Below, piece after piece: positions 28,768 to 38,168 of a stretch of DNA of 64,000 bases. Source of the DNA: Myxococcales bacterium (lineage in GTDB: Bacteria > Myxococcota_A > Polyangia > Polyangiales > Ga0077539); the NCBI GenBank assembly GCA_030652255.1, contig JAUSAZ010000111.1, forward strand, positions 39,089 to 103,088, given 5' to 3'. Both the position numbers and the translations under genes were made by a program. The notes under the pieces are model-generated. The model ran no database searches. It was not told where the DNA came from and saw only the letters and a program-made list of their open reading frames with translations. Position 1 is the first letter of the stretch. Every line of letters begins with the position of its first letter.

Positions 28768-29901
28768 ATGAACCCGATGAGCCTCCGCGATGGTGGCAGC
28801 GGCCCGCTGAGGCCACCCGCGCTCGACTTCGACGACCATCCCCTGTTGACGATCTGGGAGGTCACCCAGGCCTGCGACCTCGTGTGCCAGCACTGCCGGG
28901 CCTGCGCGACGCCGCAGCGCGACGCGGGCGAGCTCGACACCGCCGAGGGCCGCCGCCTGCTCGACGCCGTCCGGGAGATGGGCACCTCCGTGGTGGTTCT
29001 CACCGGCGGCGACCCCGCGAAGCGACCCGACCTCCCGGCGCTGGTCGCGCACGGGGCCTCCATCGGGCTCACCATGACGGTCACCCCATCGGGCACGCCC
29101 GTGATGACCGACGCCCTGGTCGCCGAGCTCGCCCGGGCCGGGGCAGCGCGCCTCGCGGTCTCCATCGACGGCCCCGACGCCGCGACCCACGACGCCTTCC
29201 GCGGCGTCGACGGGAGCTTCGCCGAGAGCCTGCGCATCCTGCGCGCCGCGCGTGCGTGCGGGGTGCCGGTGCAGATCAACACCTCCGTCGGGCCGCACAA
29301 CGCCCGGGCCCTGCGCGCGATGGCCGACCTCGCGGCGGAGGTCGGGGTCGCGCTGTGGGCGGTGTTCGTCGTGGTGCCCACGGGGCGGGCCGGGGCCTCG
29401 CTGCTGATGCGCGCCGGGGACGTTGAGCGGCTGCTGGAGGAGCTCGCCGACATCGCCGCCACGGCGCCCTTCGACGTGAAGACCACCGCGGCGCCGCACT
29501 TCCGACGGGTGTTGATGCAGCGGCGCGCGCCCGGGGGCGCGAGCGGGGTGCTCCGGGACGTCGACGAGGGCGGCGTCGTGCGGGGCCCGCGGGGCATCAC
29601 CGACGGCGTCGGGTTCCTCTTCGTGTCGCACACGGGCGAGATCTTCCCGAGCGGCTTCCTCCCGATGTCCGCGGGCAACGTGCGCCGCGACGACCTCGCG
29701 GCCGTGTACCGCGATCACCCGCTCTTCCGTGGGCTCCGCGACGCCGACGCGCTCGGCGGCAAGTGCGGCAGCTGCGCCTTCCGGCGGGTGTGCGGCGGCT
29801 CGCGGGCGAGGGCCTGGGCGATGCGCGGCGACGTGATGGCCGAAGACCCGCTCTGCGCGTACGTGCCCCGCGGCTACGTCGTCGAAGGAGGCGCCCGGTG
29901 A
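28768..29901 (+). CDS. Radical SAM/SPASM protein (AhbD/heme-biosynthesis-like)
   Basis: CDLVCQHCRAC (CxxxCxxC) and C-terminal CGSCAFRRVCGGSRARAWA; RBS GGAGGA before ATG. Confidence 0.88.
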   Translation: MNPMSLRDGGSGPLRPPALDFDDHPLLTIWEVTQACDLVCQHCRACATPQRDAGELDTAEGRRLLDAVREMGTSVVVLTGGDPAKRPDLPALVAHGASIGLTMTVTPSGTPVMTDALVAELARAGAARLAVSIDGPDAATHDAFRGVDGSFAESLRILRAARACGVPVQINTSVGPHNARALRAMADLAAEVGVALWAVFVVVPTGRAGASLLMRAGDVERLLEELADIAATAPFDVKTTAAPHFRRVLMQRRAPGGASGVLRDVDEGGVVRGPRGITDGVGFLFVSHTGEIFPSGFLPMSAGNVRRDDLAAVYRDHPLFRGLRDADALGGKCGSCAFRRVCGGSRARAWAMRGDVMAEDPLCAYVPRGYVVEGGAR

Positions 29902-31262
29902 GCCCGCCGACGGTGCTGGTGCTGGGCGGAGGCATCGCAGGGCTCACCACCGCCCACGCGCTGCGCGCCCTGCGGCCCGACCTCGACGTGGTGCTCCTCG
30001 AGGCCCGCACCGAGCTCGGCGGCAACGTGCGCACCCTGCACCGCGACGGGTGCACCGTGGAGCTCGGCCCCGACGCCTTCCTCAACCGACCGGGCGACGC
30101 GGAGGCCCTGTGCCACACCCTCGGGCTCGGGGCGACGCTGCTCGCGCCCGACGGGGCCTCCGCGGGGGTGATGGTCGCGCACCGCGGGGGGATGCTCCCG
30201 CTGCCCGATGGGCTGGCGCTGGGGATGCCCCGGAGTGTTACCCAGCTGGCCTCCACCCGGCTGCTCTCTCCGCTCGGCAAGGCCCGGGCCGCGATGGACC
30301 TCTTCCTCCCCGACGCCCGCGTCGCCGACGAGAGCGTCGGGGCCATCGTCGGGCGGCGCTTCGGCCGCGAGGTGAAGCACAACCTCGTCGAGCCCCTGAT
30401 CGGCGGCATCTACGGCGGCGACCTCGACGAGCTCGACGCCGCGGTGGTCATGCCGATGTTCGCCAACGTGCGCGGCAGCCTCATCCGCGCGCTGGCCCGC
30501 ACCCCGCGTCCCACCGGCGGATCGCCGATGCGCGCCCCCGGCGGAGGCCTCGACGGCGTGGTGCGCGCCCTCGCGGAGTCCCTCGGCGACGATCGCATCA
30601 TCCGCGGCGTCGCGGCCCGCTCCATCGCCCGCAACGGCCGCGGGTGGCGCGTCACCGTCGACGGCGCGCACCTCGACGCCGACGCGCTGGTGCTCGCGAC
30701 GCCCCCGGACGCCGGCCGGGCGCTCCTGGAGACGGCGGCCCCCGCCCTGGCCGAGCAGCTCGGCACCTTCCGCCTCCGGCCCGCGCTCACCGTGGTGGCC
30801 GCCTTCGCGCGCGACGAGCTCACGCTCCCGCGCTCGAGCGGGGTGCTCATCCCCCGCGGCGCACCGGAGCCGCTGGGCGCCCTCAGCGCGGTGACCTTCG
30901 TCGACCGCAAGTGGCCCGGCCGCGTCGCCGAGCACCTCACGGTGGTGCGCGCGGCCTTCCGCCCCGCGAGCGCGGCCGACTGGATCCCGCGCTCCGACGA
31001 CGCGATCGCCGCGCACGCGCTGGAGGCCCTGCGGGTGCTGCTCGCCCTCCCCGCGCCCCGCTGGACGGAGGTCGAGCGCTTCGAGGCGGGCACCCCGTCG
31101 CCCACGGTGGGGCACATCGATCGCGCCGCGCGCTGCCGCGAGGCCGCCCGGGCGCTCGGCGGCCTCTCCATCGTCGGCGCCGCGGTCGACGGCCCGGGCC
31201 TCGCGGGGTGCATCCGCGGGGCGACCCAGGCCGCCGCGGCGATCGTCGCGGGCCTCGGCTGA
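29898..31262 (+). CDS. hemG: Protoporphyrinogen oxidase
   Basis: VLVLGGGIAGLTTAHAL, LEARTELGGNVRTL, LIGGIYGGDLDELD; GTG start overlapping previous stop. Confidence 0.9.
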   Translation: MSPPTVLVLGGGIAGLTTAHALRALRPDLDVVLLEARTELGGNVRTLHRDGCTVELGPDAFLNRPGDAEALCHTLGLGATLLAPDGASAGVMVAHRGGMLPLPDGLALGMPRSVTQLASTRLLSPLGKARAAMDLFLPDARVADESVGAIVGRRFGREVKHNLVEPLIGGIYGGDLDELDAAVVMPMFANVRGSLIRALARTPRPTGGSPMRAPGGGLDGVVRALAESLGDDRIIRGVAARSIARNGRGWRVTVDGAHLDADALVLATPPDAGRALLETAAPALAEQLGTFRLRPALTVVAAFARDELTLPRSSGVLIPRGAPEPLGALSAVTFVDRKWPGRVAEHLTVVRAAFRPASAADWIPRSDDAIAAHALEALRVLLALPAPRWTEVERFEAGTPSPTVGHIDRAARCREAARALGGLSIVGAAVDGPGLAGCIRGATQAAAAIVAGLG

Positions 31263-31269
31263 CCGCGCC

Positions 31270-32085
31270 TCAGCGCAGCGTCGCCGCGAGCACGGCCAGC
31301 GTCGCGACCCCGGCGGCGATTACACCCCACCCGACGGCCTTGATGCGCCGCGCCGGGGGCGGCGCCGCCGCCAGCGCCAGGGCCAGCACGCAGAGCGGCG
31401 CGAGCCCGGCCGCGAGCGCGACGGGGCCGTGGCCCGACACCGCGAGCGCGACCGCCCCGGCGAGCACCACCCCCGCGGGGATGGACCGCGCCGCGAGGCG
31501 CGCGTCGGGCTCGCGCCGCGAGAAGGCCAGCACGCCGCGGATGACCACGGTGACGACCGCGAAGCCCAGGGCCCACACCACCGCCGCGGTGAGGGCCGCG
31601 ACGAGCGACGCCCCGCTCGCGAGCCCGACGGGGAGCGCGGTCGATGACAGGGCGACCGCGGCGAGCACCTCGCCGGACGCCGAGCGCTCGCGCCGACGGG
31701 CGATGATCGGCGCCAGCGCCAGGGCCAGCGCCGCAGGGAGCGCGAGCGCGAGCACGACGGACCGACCGCCCGCGACGCCGCCGATCAGGGCGCTCGCTGC
31801 GCCGAGGGCGAGCAGGGCGACGAGCAGCCGACGAGCGCGCGGGCCGTCCTCGCGCTGCGCCCGACCGCCGCGGTGACCCACGAGGACGAGCAGGGACTCG
31901 TGGGCGACGAAGGTCGCGGCGAAGGCCACCACCAGCGCGAGGGCCGAGAGGGTGGGCCGGCCGAGCGCGACCGCGGTGACGAGCGGCAGACCGAGCTGAC
32001 CGTAGGCGCCGTGCTCCTTGGGGAGCAGCGAGCGGGGACGGACCGTGGGGCGGGGCGGGGCGGGGCCCGGCATGGCGGGGCTCAT
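31270..32085 (-). CDS. YwiC-like membrane protein
   Basis: N-terminal LLPKEHGAYGQLGLPL motif followed by multiple TM segments. Confidence 0.8.
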   Translation of the reverse strand: MSPAMPGPAPPRPTVRPRSLLPKEHGAYGQLGLPLVTAVALGRPTLSALALVVAFAATFVAHESLLVLVGHRGGRAQREDGPRARRLLVALLALGAASALIGGVAGGRSVVLALALPAALALALAPIIARRRERSASGEVLAAVALSSTALPVGLASGASLVAALTAAVVWALGFAVVTVVIRGVLAFSRREPDARLAARSIPAGVVLAGAVALAVSGHGPVALAAGLAPLCVLALALAAAPPPARRIKAVGWGVIAAGVATLAVLAATLR

Positions 32086-32127
32086 GGCTTGAGCCTCGAC
32101 TCAAGCACCATCCGTGCGTGGGTGCGG

Positions 32128-32139
32128 TGACAATTGTCA
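32128..32139. promoter_or_regulatory. Perfect palindrome TGACAATTGTCA in ywiC-like/nnrS divergent promoter
   Basis: Identical 12-mer to 24465-24476; a weaker same-spacing sequence GCGACAATCGTCGC lies at 32223-32236. Confidence 0.75.
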
Positions 32140-32288
32140 CGCCGCCCGACGACGCGACCGGGGTCGACACGCCCGCCGGGAGGCTCAACTTCTACGGCAC
32201 GACGCACGGCGTGCCCTGACCCGCGACAATCGTCGCGGGCGCACGCCAACGGGTAGCTTCGCTCCGCCGCGGGTCCTATCAACCGCCC

Positions 32289-33497
32289 ATGCCTGTCGCC
32301 CTTCCGCTCGTCGGCGAACCCCGTGCCCCGGCGGTGCGTGTGAGCCCCTTCGCCGCCAAGGGCTTCCGCCCCTTCTTCCTCCTGGCGGGCGCCTTCGCCG
32401 CCGTCATCGTGCCGCTCTGGCTGCTCGCGCTCCGCGGCGTGATCCACCCTGGCGGGTCGCTCGACGCGATCACCTGGCACTCGCACGAGATGGTCTTCGG
32501 CTTCGCCGTCGCGGTCATCGCGGGCTTCCTCCTCACCGCCGTCGGCAACTGGACCCAGCGCGAGACCGCCGTCGGCGCCCCGCTCCTCGGCCTCGCGGCG
32601 CTCTGGCTCGCGGGGCGCGTCGCCTTCCTCCTCGCCCCGGCCCTCCCGGCGGCGCTCGTCGCGGCGGTCGACCTCGCGTTCCTGCCCGCGCTCGCCTTCG
32701 CCATCGGGCGGCCCATCGTGCAGGCCCGAAACCGCCGCAACCTCGTGATGATCGCCGTGCTCGCCGCGCTCTGGCTCGCCAACCTGGCGATCCACCTCGA
32801 TGGGCTCGGCGTGCTCCCCGGCTGGCGGCGCCGCGGCAGCCTCGTCGCGGTCGACGTCGTCATCGCCGTGATCCTCATCGTGTCCGGCCGGGTGTTTCCG
32901 ATGTTCACCCGCAACGCCACGAAGCGCGACGAGCTCCGCTCCATCCCCGCGCTCGACGTCGCGGCGCTGGTGTCCTTCGCCGCCGTCATCGCCTGCGACG
33001 CGCTCGACGTCACCACCGCCCTCGCCCCGATCGCCGCGGGCGTCGCTGCCGCGCTCACCCTCGCCCGCACGCTCCACTGGGGCGCCCGCCACTCCCTCCG
33101 GCAGCCGCTCCTGTGGATCCTCCACGGGGCCTACCTCTTCATCCCGCTGGGCCTCGCGCTGCGCGCGGCCTCCGCGCTCACCACCCGCGTGCCCCCCTCC
33201 GCGGCGACCCACGCGCTCACCGTCGGCGCCATCGGGGGCCTCACCCTCGGGATGATGGCCCGCGTCTCGCTCGGCCACACCGGGCGCCTGCTCGTCGCGC
33301 CCCCGGCGATCACCGCGGCCTTCGCCCTGGTGCTGCTCGCGGCGCTGCTGCGGGTCGTCACCCCGATCGCGGCGCCCTCGCTCTACCCCGCGTCGCTCCA
33401 GGCCGTCGGAATCCTCTGGACCCTCGCCTTCGGCCTCTTCGTCGCGGTCTACGCGAAGATCCTGGTCAGCCCGCGCCCCGACGGGAAGGCCGGCTGA
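32289..33497 (+). CDS. nnrS: NnrS family protein
   Basis: AAKGFRPFFLLAGAFAAVIVPLWL, WHSHEMVFGFAVAVIAGFLLTAVGNWT, GRVFPMFTRNAT, LTLGMMARVSLGHTGR. Confidence 0.95.
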   Translation: MPVALPLVGEPRAPAVRVSPFAAKGFRPFFLLAGAFAAVIVPLWLLALRGVIHPGGSLDAITWHSHEMVFGFAVAVIAGFLLTAVGNWTQRETAVGAPLLGLAALWLAGRVAFLLAPALPAALVAAVDLAFLPALAFAIGRPIVQARNRRNLVMIAVLAALWLANLAIHLDGLGVLPGWRRRGSLVAVDVVIAVILIVSGRVFPMFTRNATKRDELRSIPALDVAALVSFAAVIACDALDVTTALAPIAAGVAAALTLARTLHWGARHSLRQPLLWILHGAYLFIPLGLALRAASALTTRVPPSAATHALTVGAIGGLTLGMMARVSLGHTGRLLVAPPAITAAFALVLLAALLRVVTPIAAPSLYPASLQAVGILWTLAFGLFVAVYAKILVSPRPDGKAG

Positions 33498-33528
33498 CCG
33501 ACGGCGCCATCCTCCCTACCCGGCGTCT

Positions 33529-33900
33529 TCAGCAGTGGTCGTGGGGGTTGGGAAACGCGTCGGACTCGTCCTCGCCGCTGCGCGTCTTCAGGCAGGTGAA
33601 GTCCTTCTCGACCAGGATCTTCAGGCTCTCCCCATCGCCGCACGGATGCTCCGCCTCGATGCCGACCTGCTCGCTCCCACACCAGGTCGCCGCCATCTCC
33701 GCGGGGATGGACACCACCACCCCGACGCCCTCCAGGCGCGCAGAGACCGCGCCTCCGCTCGTGCGCTCCAGCGCGTAGGTCAGCTTCGCGCCGGGACCGA
33801 AGCGGGCCGAGTCCTCGACGCGCCCGTCGCGCTCGAAGGCCTCCACCTCGCTGCGGGACAGCCTCAGTCGCACGGAGTTTCCACGGATCCTCAGCTTCAT
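33529..33900 (-). CDS. Small hypothetical protein (resembles DUF7009)
   Basis: MKLRIRGNSVRLRLSRSEVEAFERDGRVEDSARFGPGAKLTYALE; 123 aa ending PNPHDHC. Confidence 0.75.
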   Translation of the reverse strand: MKLRIRGNSVRLRLSRSEVEAFERDGRVEDSARFGPGAKLTYALERTSGGAVSARLEGVGVVVSIPAEMAATWCGSEQVGIEAEHPCGDGESLKILVEKDFTCLKTRSGEDESDAFPNPHDHC

Positions 33901-34022
33901 CGTCGCACCCTCTCCTCGGGCCGGTTCCGCTGATCGAGCGGCCGACGCTCCTCCGGCTCCTAGCAACAATTCCGCCGCGCGTGTGCCTTCGAGCGGGCGC
34001 GGACGAAACACGGCCGACACCT

Positions 34023-34355
34023 CTACGGGTGACGTTTGGCGGCCACGGCTCGTGCAGCGGCCAGGGCAGCGGCGTCGTCCTCGGCGCTGGCCACCGCGGC
34101 GGCCTGCGCGGCCTCCACGCGGATGCGCGTGCGGGCCTGCACCGGCGCGTCCATGGTGACGATCGACTCCAGCACCCCGAGGCGCTCCTCCAGGTCGGAC
34201 TTCTCGCGCTCCAGGCGCTCGACGCGGGCCTCCAGCGCGCGGCCGCCGCCGACCCCGGCTTCGAGTTCGAGGCGCCGCAGCTTGATCTTCGCCCACGACA
34301 CGATGGCCGAGATCGGGACCGCGAACACGATGGCGACGACGAGGATGTCCTTCAT
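34023..34355 (-). CDS. Small membrane-anchored coiled-coil protein (PspB-like layout)
   Basis: MKDILVVAIVFAVPISAIVSWAKIKLRRLELE TM followed by coiled coil. Confidence 0.6.
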   Translation of the reverse strand: MKDILVVAIVFAVPISAIVSWAKIKLRRLELEAGVGGGRALEARVERLEREKSDLEERLGVLESIVTMDAPVQARTRIRVEAAQAAAVASAEDDAAALAAARAVAAKRHP

Positions 34356-34395
34356 GGTGGCTGCGCCGGACTGTACGCCCACGACGGGCTGCTGA

Positions 34396-34977
34396 TCAGG
34401 GCGCGGGCTCGATGCCGAACAGGGTGGTCTGGCAGCGCCGGCACGCGAGCACCGAGCGGGGCGCTCCCGTGAACAGGCTTTGCAGCGAGCACAGGGTGCC
34501 GTCGGAGGTCATCCGCACCCACGGACCGAAGCACTCCGAGGGCTCGCGGGTCCACGCCCGCGCGCAGGTGGAGTCCTTCGGCTGTCCGGCATCGGGCCAG
34601 CCGGGCGTGCAGGGGTCGCGCCCCGGGCAGTGCTCGCGCATCTCGCCGTCGCAGCGCACACAGCCGTCGGGCGACCGATCGCAGCGCCGCCCGCCGCGGC
34701 ACTCCCACACACACTGCCGGTCGATGCAGCTCCACGACGACGAGTCGGCGCACCAGGTCACGGAGCTCATCGTGGGCGGGCCGCAGTCCGACGGCTGTCG
34801 ACACTCACCCGGCGTCACCGGCCCATCGACCGCCGGGGGAGCATCGACCGCAGGGGGCACATCGACGGGGGTGACCGGGGCGTCGGCGACCGAGGCGTCG
34901 GCGGCGATGCGGGTCACCGACGCGGCGCACCCGAGCATCGCGAGGGGAAGGATCACCAGGGCGGCGCGGACGATCAT
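34396..34977 (-). CDS. Cys-rich lipoprotein, unknown function
   Basis: Lipobox AMLGC; Asp/Ala/Pro-rich linker; many Cys. Confidence 0.7.
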   Translation of the reverse strand: MIVRAALVILPLAMLGCAASVTRIAADASVADAPVTPVDVPPAVDAPPAVDGPVTPGECRQPSDCGPPTMSSVTWCADSSSWSCIDRQCVWECRGGRRCDRSPDGCVRCDGEMREHCPGRDPCTPGWPDAGQPKDSTCARAWTREPSECFGPWVRMTSDGTLCSLQSLFTGAPRSVLACRRCQTTLFGIEPAP

Positions 34978-35031
34978 CCGGTGGTCCTACTACCGCACGC
35001 ACCGCTCACGCGAGCGGCGCCGCGGGCGTCG

Positions 35032-35775
35032 TCAGGGCGTAGCGCTCCAGCCGCAGCCGCGCGGGAAGGCGGTGGGGCCGGCGTCGCTGTAGGCCTGCGC
35101 CCACGATCGGTAGAAGCTCTGGGTGCGCCGCACGAAGTCCGCGAGCTCGGGGTCGCGCGCCGCCGCGGCGGTCATCCACTCGGCGCCGGGCTCGATGAGC
35201 CCGGTGGCGTTGCCGAGGCCGGGCACCCTCGTCGAGAGGCGCCGCACCGTAGGCGCCTCGGCCCACGGGTCGTTGGGGTCCTCCGTCGGGCGCATCCCGG
35301 GCTGATCGGACCACGCCTCGATGAAGGTCATCTCCCCCTGATCGTTGAAGGTGAACTCCTCGAAGATGGGACAGGGCCCGCGCTTGTAGACGAAGGACAC
35401 CCGGCAGCGCGCGAAGGGCTGCACCTGGAAGGCGCGGCAGTCGCGGGTCGGCACGGTCGACGGCTCGAAGCTGAGCGCGAGGCGCGTCCCGGTGATCATC
35501 TGCATGCGCTCGTAGCCCGTGAGCAGGTACCACGGCGGCCACTCCCAGCGGGCGACCCGCGACGAGTAGTTGGGCACCAGCGCGGGGTCGGCGCGGGTGT
35601 CGAGCGTGTCGAAGTAGAGCTCGGCCTGCGCGACGTAGTACTCTGGCGTCTGCCGCGGGCGGAGCGCGGTGGAGAGCGCTGCGGCCGCCGGGGGCGCGGT
35701 CTGGGGCTCGGCGCCGCAGGCCACCGTCGAGGCCGCGAGCGCGAGGCCGAGGAGGGTGTTCGATGGTCTGGGCAT
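35032..35775 (-). CDS. Lipoprotein, unknown function
   Basis: Signal peptide MPRPSNTLLGLALAASTVACGAEP. Confidence 0.7.
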   Translation of the reverse strand: MPRPSNTLLGLALAASTVACGAEPQTAPPAAAALSTALRPRQTPEYYVAQAELYFDTLDTRADPALVPNYSSRVARWEWPPWYLLTGYERMQMITGTRLALSFEPSTVPTRDCRAFQVQPFARCRVSFVYKRGPCPIFEEFTFNDQGEMTFIEAWSDQPGMRPTEDPNDPWAEAPTVRRLSTRVPGLGNATGLIEPGAEWMTAAAARDPELADFVRRTQSFYRSWAQAYSDAGPTAFPRGCGWSATP

Positions 35776-35939
35776 GAGCGCGGCGCGAGCCTTTCCGGTG
35801 CGCGATCGGGCATCGACCGCCTGCGATGCTCGCATACCAGACCGCGCCTCCCGCGCCGTCAAGCTGGTCCACGGCCCGGCATCGTGATGGCCCCTTTCGT
35901 TAGAGCGCGCGGTCCTGCGGTAGCATCGCGTCCGCTCCG

Positions 35940-38168
35940 ATGCGCTCCTCCACCGTCGCGCTCCTCTGCGGTCTCTTCACGCTCGGCTGCGACACCGCGG
36001 ACGACGCCCCGGCGGCCACGCCTCCCGCGGACACTCGCGGCACCGGCGCCGCCATCGACCCGGCGCAGCGCTACGCGGCGATGTGCGCGTCGTGCCACGG
36101 CGAGGCCGGGGAAGGCGGCCTCGGCTCGCGGCTCATCGACTCACCCCGCTCCGTCGCGGCGCTCACGCAGATCATCGACGAGCGCATGCCGCAGGGAAAC
36201 CCCGCCGCCTGCCGCGGCGCGTGCGCCTCGTCCCTCGCCGCGTACATGAAGACCCGCTTCACCTCGCAGGCCCTCTCCTGCGCCACCGTCGCCCCGTCGA
36301 TGCGGCGCCTTCGCCTGCTCACCCGCCGCGAATACCGCGCGACGGTGCGCGACCTCCTCGCCCTGCCCCCGGCCGGCGCGGCAGCGCCCGCGACGCCCCC
36401 CGGCGTCGACCCCGCGTGCAGCCGACACCGCTTCGCCTACGCGCCCGCCGCCACGGCCCGCAGCGTCCACGTCGCGGGGAGCTTCAACGGCTGGTCGCCC
36501 ACCGCCTGGCCCATGACCTGGGTCGAGAGCGCCCGCGAGTGGCAGACCGAGCGCGAGATCGCCGACGGCACCCATCAGTACAAGTTCGTCGTCGACGGAT
36601 CGCAGTGGGTCAGCGACCCGCGCGCCGCCGCCTCGATGCCCGACGGCTTCGGCGGCCAGAACTCCGTGCTCACCCTGCGCTGCGCGGGCACCGCACCGGA
36701 CGCCGGGGTGACCCCGCCCGCGAGCGCCGTCGACGTCGTGGCCGAGGCCACCGCCGCGCTGCCCGTCGAGTCGCGCCCGCAAGGCTTCGCCTACGACAAC
36801 AACGCCGACTCGGCGCTCGTCACCTCGGTGCACGTCAACGAGTTCCTCCGCGCGGCCCAGGGGCTCACGGCCGCGGTGGGTCCGCGACTGCGCGCCGTCG
36901 TCGGCTGCGACCCCGGGGCCGACCGCGCGGCCTGCGCCAACACCCTCGTGCGGGCGTTCGGCACCCGCGCGTTCCGCCGGCCGCTCACCGCCGCAGAGAT
37001 GCAGCGCTACGGGGCGCTGGTGACGGGCGCGCGCGACGTCGAGCAGGGCGTCACCCGCGCCGTGAGGGCGATGCTCGTCTCGCCGGCCTTCCTCTACCGC
37101 TCGGAGATGGGCGCCGCGCAGCCCGACGGCACCTTCCAACTCACGCCCTGGGAGGTCGCGACCGCCCTCTCCTACACCTACTGGGGAAGCACCCCCGACG
37201 CGGCCCTCCTCGCCGCCGCGGCCGACGGGTCGCTGGGCACCGCCGCGGGCACCGAGCGCGAGGCCCGCAGGCTGCTCGCCGATCCGCGCGCCCGGGACCA
37301 GCTCGCCACCTTCGCGCTCCAGTGGCTCGGCGTCGAGACCGTGGCCACCACCCCTCGAAGCGCCACGCTCTTCCCGGCCTTCACCGACGCCGTGCGGGCC
37401 TCGATGCTGGAGGAGGCGCGCCGCCTCGTGACCGCCGTCGCCTTCGACGGAACGCACCGCTTCGACGAGCTCTTCACCACCCGCTCGACCTGGGTCGACG
37501 GCACCCTCGCGGCCTACTACGGCCTCGACGGCGTCAGCGGGACCACCTTCCAGCGGGTCGAGCTCCCCGAGGCGCGCCAGGGCGGCGTGCTGAGCCTCGG
37601 CGCGGTGCTCACCCGCTACGCCCACAGCGACCAGGGCTCGCCCATCCTGCGCGGGGTCTTCGTGCGCGCGGCCCTGGTCTGCGAGGAGTTTCCGCCGCCA
37701 CCCCCCAACGCCGGGGGCGTGCCCGACGTCGACCCCAACGCCACCACGCGCGACCGCTTCCGCCAGCACACCGCCAACGCCGCGTGCGAGACCTGCCACC
37801 GGTACATCGACGGCGTGGGCTTCGGCTTCGAGCGCTTCGACGCCGTCGGCCGCCTGCGCGAGACCGAGAACGGCCGCCCCATCGACGCGACCGGCACCGT
37901 GCTCGACCTCGAGCGCTTCGGCGCCGGCACCCGGGTGGACTTCACCTCGCTGCCGCAGCTCGCCGCGACGCTCTCGCAGAGCGACGCCGCCCGGGCCTGC
38001 TTCGCGCGGCAGTACTACCGCTTCGCGCGGGGCTTCCGGGAGACCGCCGAGCAGCGCTGCGGGGTGCTCGACGTCGTGCGGCGCTTCCGCGAGAGCGGCT
38101 ACGACCTGCGCGAGCTCATGGTCGCGGTGACCCTCACCCGCGATTTCGCCACCCGGAGGTCCCCGTGA
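35940..38168 (+). CDS. DUF1592/DUF1588/DUF1585-type lipoprotein with N-terminal heme motif and CBM48-like insertion
   Basis: CASCHGEAGEGG; LTRREYRATVRDLL; inserted VHVAGSFNGWSPTAWPM...HQYKFVVDGSQWVSDP; C-terminal CETCHRYIDGVGFGFERFDAVGRLR. Confidence 0.85.
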   Translation: MRSSTVALLCGLFTLGCDTADDAPAATPPADTRGTGAAIDPAQRYAAMCASCHGEAGEGGLGSRLIDSPRSVAALTQIIDERMPQGNPAACRGACASSLAAYMKTRFTSQALSCATVAPSMRRLRLLTRREYRATVRDLLALPPAGAAAPATPPGVDPACSRHRFAYAPAATARSVHVAGSFNGWSPTAWPMTWVESAREWQTEREIADGTHQYKFVVDGSQWVSDPRAAASMPDGFGGQNSVLTLRCAGTAPDAGVTPPASAVDVVAEATAALPVESRPQGFAYDNNADSALVTSVHVNEFLRAAQGLTAAVGPRLRAVVGCDPGADRAACANTLVRAFGTRAFRRPLTAAEMQRYGALVTGARDVEQGVTRAVRAMLVSPAFLYRSEMGAAQPDGTFQLTPWEVATALSYTYWGSTPDAALLAAAADGSLGTAAGTEREARRLLADPRARDQLATFALQWLGVETVATTPRSATLFPAFTDAVRASMLEEARRLVTAVAFDGTHRFDELFTTRSTWVDGTLAAYYGLDGVSGTTFQRVELPEARQGGVLSLGAVLTRYAHSDQGSPILRGVFVRAALVCEEFPPPPPNAGGVPDVDPNATTRDRFRQHTANAACETCHRYIDGVGFGFERFDAVGRLRETENGRPIDATGTVLDLERFGAGTRVDFTSLPQLAATLSQSDAARACFARQYYRFARGFRETAEQRCGVLDVVRRFRESGYDLRELMVAVTLTRDFATRRSP

